NCBI GenBank assembly: GCA_017618495.1
Contig: JAFZUD010000102.1
Coordinates: 1-9,592 of the forward strand
Reading direction: 5' to 3'
Length of the DNA: 9,592 nt
DNA from: Bacilli bacterium
GTDB taxonomy: Bacteria > Bacillota_I > Bacilli_A > RFN20 > CAG-826
Shown here: one piece after another, positions 6,286 through 9,592 of the stretch
Numbering within the stretch: the first letter of the stretch is position 1
Layout of the letters: every line of letters begins with the position of its first letter
Notes under the pieces: generated by a model
Told to the model about the DNA's origin: nothing
Database searches by the model: none
Seen by the model: only the letters and a program-made list of their open reading frames with translations
Program-made: the position numbers and the translations under genes

Positions 6286-7944
6286 ATGAAAGAATCAATC
6301 AAAAAAGCATCCGTCTGCGGGCTATTGGCCTTCATGCTTCTCTCCCTGCCGTTCAAGGGAAACTTTCCTGACGAAGAGGTTGTCCCGCAGGAGGTTGCGG
6401 GCGTCCTCCATCCTCCTGTCACTCCTTTGAGCAGGCTAAGATCGCAATTTGAGTCCTCCTCGGTTAGCCTAAGCCAGGATTCACTTTCCTTCCATGGCAA
6501 CAAAAGGGCGGGGCATCTCTTCGATTTCGACGCCGTGGAATGCCCGAACGTCCTCAATTACCCTGTCACTTTTGATTTCACGTATATTGTCGCCTTGGAC
6601 CTCGGCTTCCTCGACATCTCATTCATAAATCCGGTTGGGGATGATGTCATCGCGAGCGAGACCGTCTACGTCTACCCATATGACGCCGGCAACGGCCAAA
6701 GGGACATCCATTTCTGCCTCAACGACGAGACCTTCAAGGCCACCGATTTCTTCGCAGAACCTTTAGCCATCAAGGACGAGCGGGTCTATGAGGTAGCGGT
6801 GGTGAGCGCGCATTCGATCGTCTCGCAGGCGATCTACCAGGAGGCGGTCTCCGGCATATCCTTCAGCTATGGCGACGGAAGCGGGTCAGAGCCGCGAATC
6901 GACACGACCACGACCGGCCATATGGATGCGGACACCGCAGGCATCGTCTACCCGACGATCGCGATAGCCCAGATACTCACCTCATTCGACAGCGCGGTCG
7001 GGTTCGCGGAGACCCATTTCCCCACTCCGTTTTTTCTTCCTGACCCAGCAGTTTATTTTGGATATCACATAAAGATGAGCATGATAAAAGAGGATTTTAG
7101 GAAAAACATAACCCTCTCTATTCCTGTGAGTTCACACGCAAACGATTACCCTCATCTTGGGAGTCAAAAACTTATTAACGGGGATAAAATTGGACACGAC
7201 TCAAATTTGGAAGACCCAGATGAAGAAGCCTGGACAGAATGGTCTTTCGGTTTCAGCAACATGGCTGATTCTGGTTGCCCAGTCTTCGCCCTTTACAATC
7301 TTTTGGTCGACTTGGGCTATACACCTAGCCTCCCTGTTTTGATTGCGTTCTTTGAACTTTGCAACGCAGACCTTCTCTCCGGCATCGGTGGCGGATGCGT
7401 TCTTAGAGAGGAAAATATAAACGAGATAAAGGCGATCATCGACTACGCCATAATTCCAGGTCTTGCGTTTCTTTCTGCGGGTTTACTTTGCATTCCTGGT
7501 GCCGGCCCTTTCCTGGCTTTCCTTACGATGTCCACTGCGGTAATGGCGGATGCGATCTCCGATTGGCTTTTATATAACCAAAGGGGTTTGGGGGATGTTT
7601 TAGATTATCTTGACCTCGACCATTACGAGGAAAATGTTTTGGTGAATCAAAACTCAAACCTTTTTGGAGATTTCAAAACCAGAATGAAGCCTTCAGGGAA
7701 TGGCATAATGTGTTTTTGGAACGTGGTTGACGGGAACCTGAACATCGATTACACTCACGGAGCTCATTTTGTCTGCGTGAGGAGCTTTGAGGACGACAAT
7801 TCCGTAACGTGCTTTGAAGCATATAATATGTGGGGAAACTCTCAATTAGTCACTTATTACGAAAACGGCATAGACCATTTAATCTATAATTTTACGGACC
7901 AACAAGCGGAAAGGAGCATGATTGCATATTATGTTCTCGATTAA
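6286..7944 (+). CDS. Secreted protein with papain/C39-like Cys-His-Asn arrangement and hydrophobic insertion
   Basis: Not recognised as a named family. From the ATG at 6286 it has 552 residues and a signal peptide (MKESIKK, then a hydrophobic core to about residue 23). In-frame starts at 6253 (TTG) and 6265 (ATG) are possible; none has a ribosome binding site, and 6286 is chosen because it gives the best signal peptide. Residues about 30-245 look like a beta-rich domain without known motifs. The C-terminal part has GCPVFALYNLLVDLGY (Cys331), HGAHFVCV (His494) and FEAYNMWGN (Asn514). The order and surroundings match the Cys, His and Asn/Asp of papain-fold C39-like peptidases. Between Cys and His lies a hydrophobic Gly/Ala-rich segment (about 388-430, with PGLAFLSAGLLCIPGAG) that is unusual there. 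GC falls from about 61% to 40% near 7026. It overlaps the downstream lipoprotein gene. Peptidase activity is an inference; an inactive binding protein or a toxin-like protein is possible. Confidence 0.8.
   Translation: MKESIKKASVCGLLAFMLLSLPFKGNFPDEEVVPQEVAGVLHPPVTPLSRLRSQFESSSVSLSQDSLSFHGNKRAGHLFDFDAVECPNVLNYPVTFDFTYIVALDLGFLDISFINPVGDDVIASETVYVYPYDAGNGQRDIHFCLNDETFKATDFFAEPLAIKDERVYEVAVVSAHSIVSQAIYQEAVSGISFSYGDGSGSEPRIDTTTTGHMDADTAGIVYPTIAIAQILTSFDSAVGFAETHFPTPFFLPDPAVYFGYHIKMSMIKEDFRKNITLSIPVSSHANDYPHLGSQKLINGDKIGHDSNLEDPDEEAWTEWSFGFSNMADSGCPVFALYNLLVDLGYTPSLPVLIAFFELCNADLLSGIGGGCVLREENINEIKAIIDYAIIPGLAFLSAGLLCIPGAGPFLAFLTMSTAVMADAISDWLLYNQRGLGDVLDYLDLDHYEENVLVNQNSNLFGDFKTRMKPSGNGIMCFWNVVDGNLNIDYTHGAHFVCVRSFEDDNSVTCFEAYNMWGNSQLVTYYENGIDHLIYNFTDQQAERSMIAYYVLD
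7911..7916 (+). promoter_or_regulatory. Ribosome binding site of the downstream lipoprotein gene, inside the preceding CDS
   Basis: AAGGAG at 7911-7916 lies 5 bases before the TTG at 7922 and 14 before the ATG at 7931. The nearer ATG at 7918 is in the upstream frame and encodes an internal Met. Spacing therefore favours the TTG start; codon preference favours the ATG. Confidence 0.6.
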
Positions 7945-8698
7945 AAGGAAAATTACCGCCTTCTTCTTGCCAGCATTAATTGCCGCTCCTTTCATAGCCT
8001 CTTGCACAATAATGTACGATATAGACGGCGACTTTAAAAACCTCTTCGAAAGAAACGTCGTTTGGTCGGATGAAGAGGGCAAAATAACTATAACTGTCCA
8101 AGGGGAAAGGTCAGATTGCGGTTTTGCCAAGCTTCTTCTTGATGGCAAGGAGAGAAGAGCGACCGCCAACTTCGTGAGCAATAATCAGCTGGTAGGTATT
8201 GCCTTTGAGTCAGAAGAAAGCATGACTGATGTCTACAAAGGTTATTCCCTGGTTCTTAGATTTAACAAAGCGAATGGCGATTCATCTGCAATCTTCAGCT
8301 CTAGTGGAGCAAATGATTACTCAAGCGAAGAGCCTTTCACAAACATCACGCTTACCAAGAGACCAATCACACCGGAGGAATTGGACGCAAGATACTGCGT
8401 GCACAATTATTGGTGCACCGAAGACCGCCAATTATTCATATACCAACTAAATGAGACTCCTTACACCGGAAAGATGGGTGGCACTTACAAAGACAACAGG
8501 ATTGATTTCCTTTTCATCGATGACCATGGGTTTAAGATAGACGCAGGTGAAGAGCCTCTTGGAGAAGGGAAATATGTCTCAACCTTTGAAGGGATGACCC
8601 TTTTGTTCGACACATATGGCAAAGAGGAGTTTGGTGAAAGCCTTTCCCTTGTGTGGTGTTGGGCCAACGCTCAGATAGCAAATCTGTCTTCCAACTAA
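7922..8698 (+). CDS. Predicted lipoprotein of unknown function with two related halves
   Basis: Family not recognised. 258 residues from TTG at 7922, or 255 from ATG at 7931. A basic start (KRK) and hydrophobic core lead to the lipobox IASC (Cys28 from the TTG start), so the protein is probably anchored on the outer face of the membrane. The rest is beta-rich and acidic. Two halves look alike: VVWSDEEGKITI (from 46, W48) with NYWCTEDRQLFI (from 162, W164), and YKGYSLVL (105-112) with FEGMTLLF (222-229). The W-to-motif distances are 57 and 58 residues, and Gly67/Gly183 also line up. This suggests an internal duplication. It overlaps the end of the peptidase-like gene by 23 bases (14 from the ATG), so the two are co-transcribed and likely coupled, and may work together at the surface, for example as inhibitor, chaperone or receptor. 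That link is inferred from position only. Confidence 0.82.
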   Translation: MHIMFSIKRKITAFFLPALIAAPFIASCTIMYDIDGDFKNLFERNVVWSDEEGKITITVQGERSDCGFAKLLLDGKERRATANFVSNNQLVGIAFESEESMTDVYKGYSLVLRFNKANGDSSAIFSSSGANDYSSEEPFTNITLTKRPITPEELDARYCVHNYWCTEDRQLFIYQLNETPYTGKMGGTYKDNRIDFLFIDDHGFKIDAGEEPLGEGKYVSTFEGMTLLFDTYGKEEFGESLSLVWCWANAQIANLSSN

Positions 8699-8701
8699 TG
8701 A

Positions 8702-8730
8702 AAACCCCCTCCAATCGGAAGGGGGTTCTT
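8702..8730. terminator. Bidirectional rho-independent terminator between convergent genes
   Basis: AACCCCC and GGGGGTT pair, extended by CC/GG around a small loop AATC with one bulged A. On the + strand it is followed by CTTTTTATTT and starts 4 bases after the lipoprotein stop. On the minus strand it is followed by GGGGTTTTCATT, a shorter T run, and lies directly after the pepC stop at 8732-8734, so it probably serves both genes. Confidence 0.9.
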
Positions 8731-8731
8731 T

Positions 8732-9592
8732 TTATTTCATCATGATGGTGACTGGGTTAAATGGCTCAATCTCTTCGGCTTTTGATTCTTCGTACTTCTT
8801 CACGATCTCAGGATCAACGTATTTCTTGTCGACCCAGATCTCATAGACATATTCATCGAACCAAGCGTCGTCAGAGACATAATATCCGTCTTTGCCATTG
8901 TCCTTTCCCCAGGAGTTCTCAATCTTCCATTTGTTTGGAAGACCTTTTTCATCAAGGTTAACTCCAGTGAAGGTCATCGCGTGGCAACATGTTGATGTGC
9001 GGTAAAGAAGTCTTTCGCCTTTGGTAAGAGGGAAATCCACACCAAGAAGCTCATCGACTCTGATGAGGTCTTTGGCCATGAGACCTTCTTTGCGAAGGCA
9101 CTCGGCTCTCACGTCAGCGGCAAACCAGACAACGGTGTCATCCTTAAGGGAAGCGATCAAAGCTTCCTTGAGTTTGTTAAGTGGAATGCTGAACCAGGAA
9201 GCGGCCTCACCTTCGGCAACGTTCTTGATCCATTTGCATTCGTATCTTTGGAATTCTTTGAAGGAAGGAAGAGGGTAGTGGCCAAGTCCCAAATAGTTAG
9301 AGAAGTCACCCCCGATATATTTGTCATAGAACTCTTTTGGGGTGAATTTCCCTTCATTGTGATACTTCTCATCTTTGTCGACGTATTCGAAGGTGAATGA
9401 CTCGGAGATGGTGCCGAGTGTCATTCCAAGGACTTTGTAGATCTCAGAGAGATAGCCTTCTTTCATCAAGCGGAGACCCTCAAGGCTTTTTCCTTCTTCA
9501 TGGGCTTTTCTAAGCGAATAGATGTCTTTGGCGATTAATTTGTTGAGGGTGCTGTTTAATTCCGAAGTAGCGGAGGATACCGCTCCATCAGG
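8732..9592 (-). CDS. pepC: Aminopeptidase C (bleomycin hydrolase family, C1B), N-terminus outside window
   Basis: Cytosolic papain-fold cysteine aminopeptidase that removes N-terminal residues from peptides; in Bacilli it acts on peptides brought in by Opp. The 286 in-window codons are the C-terminal two thirds of a roughly 440-residue family. The frame is open to the right edge (PDGAVSSATSELNSTLNKLI... upstream of the first Met codons), so the ATG at 9466 and TTG at 9469 are internal. Visible family marks are YPLPSFKEFQRYECKWIKN, a catalytic His in CCHAMTFTGV (codon at 8981-8983) and a catalytic Asn in KIENSWGKDNGKDGYY (codon at 8915-8917). The catalytic Cys lies beyond the window. The C-terminal tail EPFNPVTIMMK fits the family's self-processing C-terminal arm near the active site. 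It converges on the lipoprotein gene, sharing a terminator. Bleomycin hydrolase and PepC are one family; the bacterial name is used. Confidence 0.93.
   Translation of the reverse strand, partial: PDGAVSSATSELNSTLNKLIAKDIYSLRKAHEEGKSLEGLRLMKEGYLSEIYKVLGMTLGTISESFTFEYVDKDEKYHNEGKFTPKEFYDKYIGGDFSNYLGLGHYPLPSFKEFQRYECKWIKNVAEGEAASWFSIPLNKLKEALIASLKDDTVVWFAADVRAECLRKEGLMAKDLIRVDELLGVDFPLTKGERLLYRTSTCCHAMTFTGVNLDEKGLPNKWKIENSWGKDNGKDGYYVSDDAWFDEYVYEIWVDKKYVDPEIVKKYEESKAEEIEPFNPVTIMMK

Noticed and set aside
5073..8698. Anti-phage defence module made of ATPase plus protease-like protein
   Set aside because: The peptidase-like protein and the lipoprotein are exported, the ATPase has no fused effector, and no other defence, phage or mobile genes are present.
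8732..9469. A short complete peptidase of 245 residues starting at TTG 9469
   Set aside because: The frame continues without a stop to the window edge with family-like sequence, and the catalytic Cys region would be missing; it is a truncated view of pepC.

Overview
The window looks like chromosomal DNA from a low-GC-lineage bacterium of the Bacillota (Bacilli, on the side near Mollicutes and Erysipelotrichales). Three things point there: strong AGGAGG-type ribosome binding sites; an OppD C-terminus in the cysteine-free 'GDAF-PRN...PPFF...THKVATW' form found in Bacilli; and OppD/OppF ATPases swollen by long charged helical insertions, as I recall from Mollicutes. Tryptophan is TGG throughout and TGA is used as a stop, so the code is standard. 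No taxon can be fixed from sequence alone.

Left block (1-5053, + strand) is one tightly packed operon. It holds the 3' part of oppD, then oppF, a small three-helix membrane protein (DUF3899-like) overlapping oppF by ATGA, and a surface lipoprotein metalloprotease of the M6 type. It ends at a strong rho-independent terminator. Codon use is heavily C-ending and GC-rich. The logic is a surface protease that cuts protein outside the cell and an Opp importer that takes up the peptides. The ATPases are the energy module; permeases and binding protein presumably lie upstream, outside the window.

Middle block: on the minus strand, a solitary AAA/STAND-like ATPase with a C-terminal winged helix (5073-6122). 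Its promoter region and start codon lie in four units of an exact 19-bp tandem repeat (6118-6193), the clearest unexplained pattern in the window. Diverging from it on the + strand is a two-gene unit. The first gene is a secreted protein of about 552 residues with a papain/C39-like Cys...His...Asn arrangement interrupted by a long hydrophobic segment. The second, overlapping it, is a lipoprotein that seems to be built from two related halves. The first gene changes abruptly from about 61% to about 40% GC near position 7026, as if assembled from two sources.

Right block: a bidirectional terminator (8702-8730) separates the lipoprotein gene from the 3' two thirds of a pepC/bleomycin-hydrolase aminopeptidase on the minus strand, which runs off the right edge. 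With the Opp operon this gives the window a peptide-use theme: surface proteolysis, oligopeptide import, cytosolic peptide trimming. No RNA genes, CRISPR arrays, insertion sequences or phage genes were seen.
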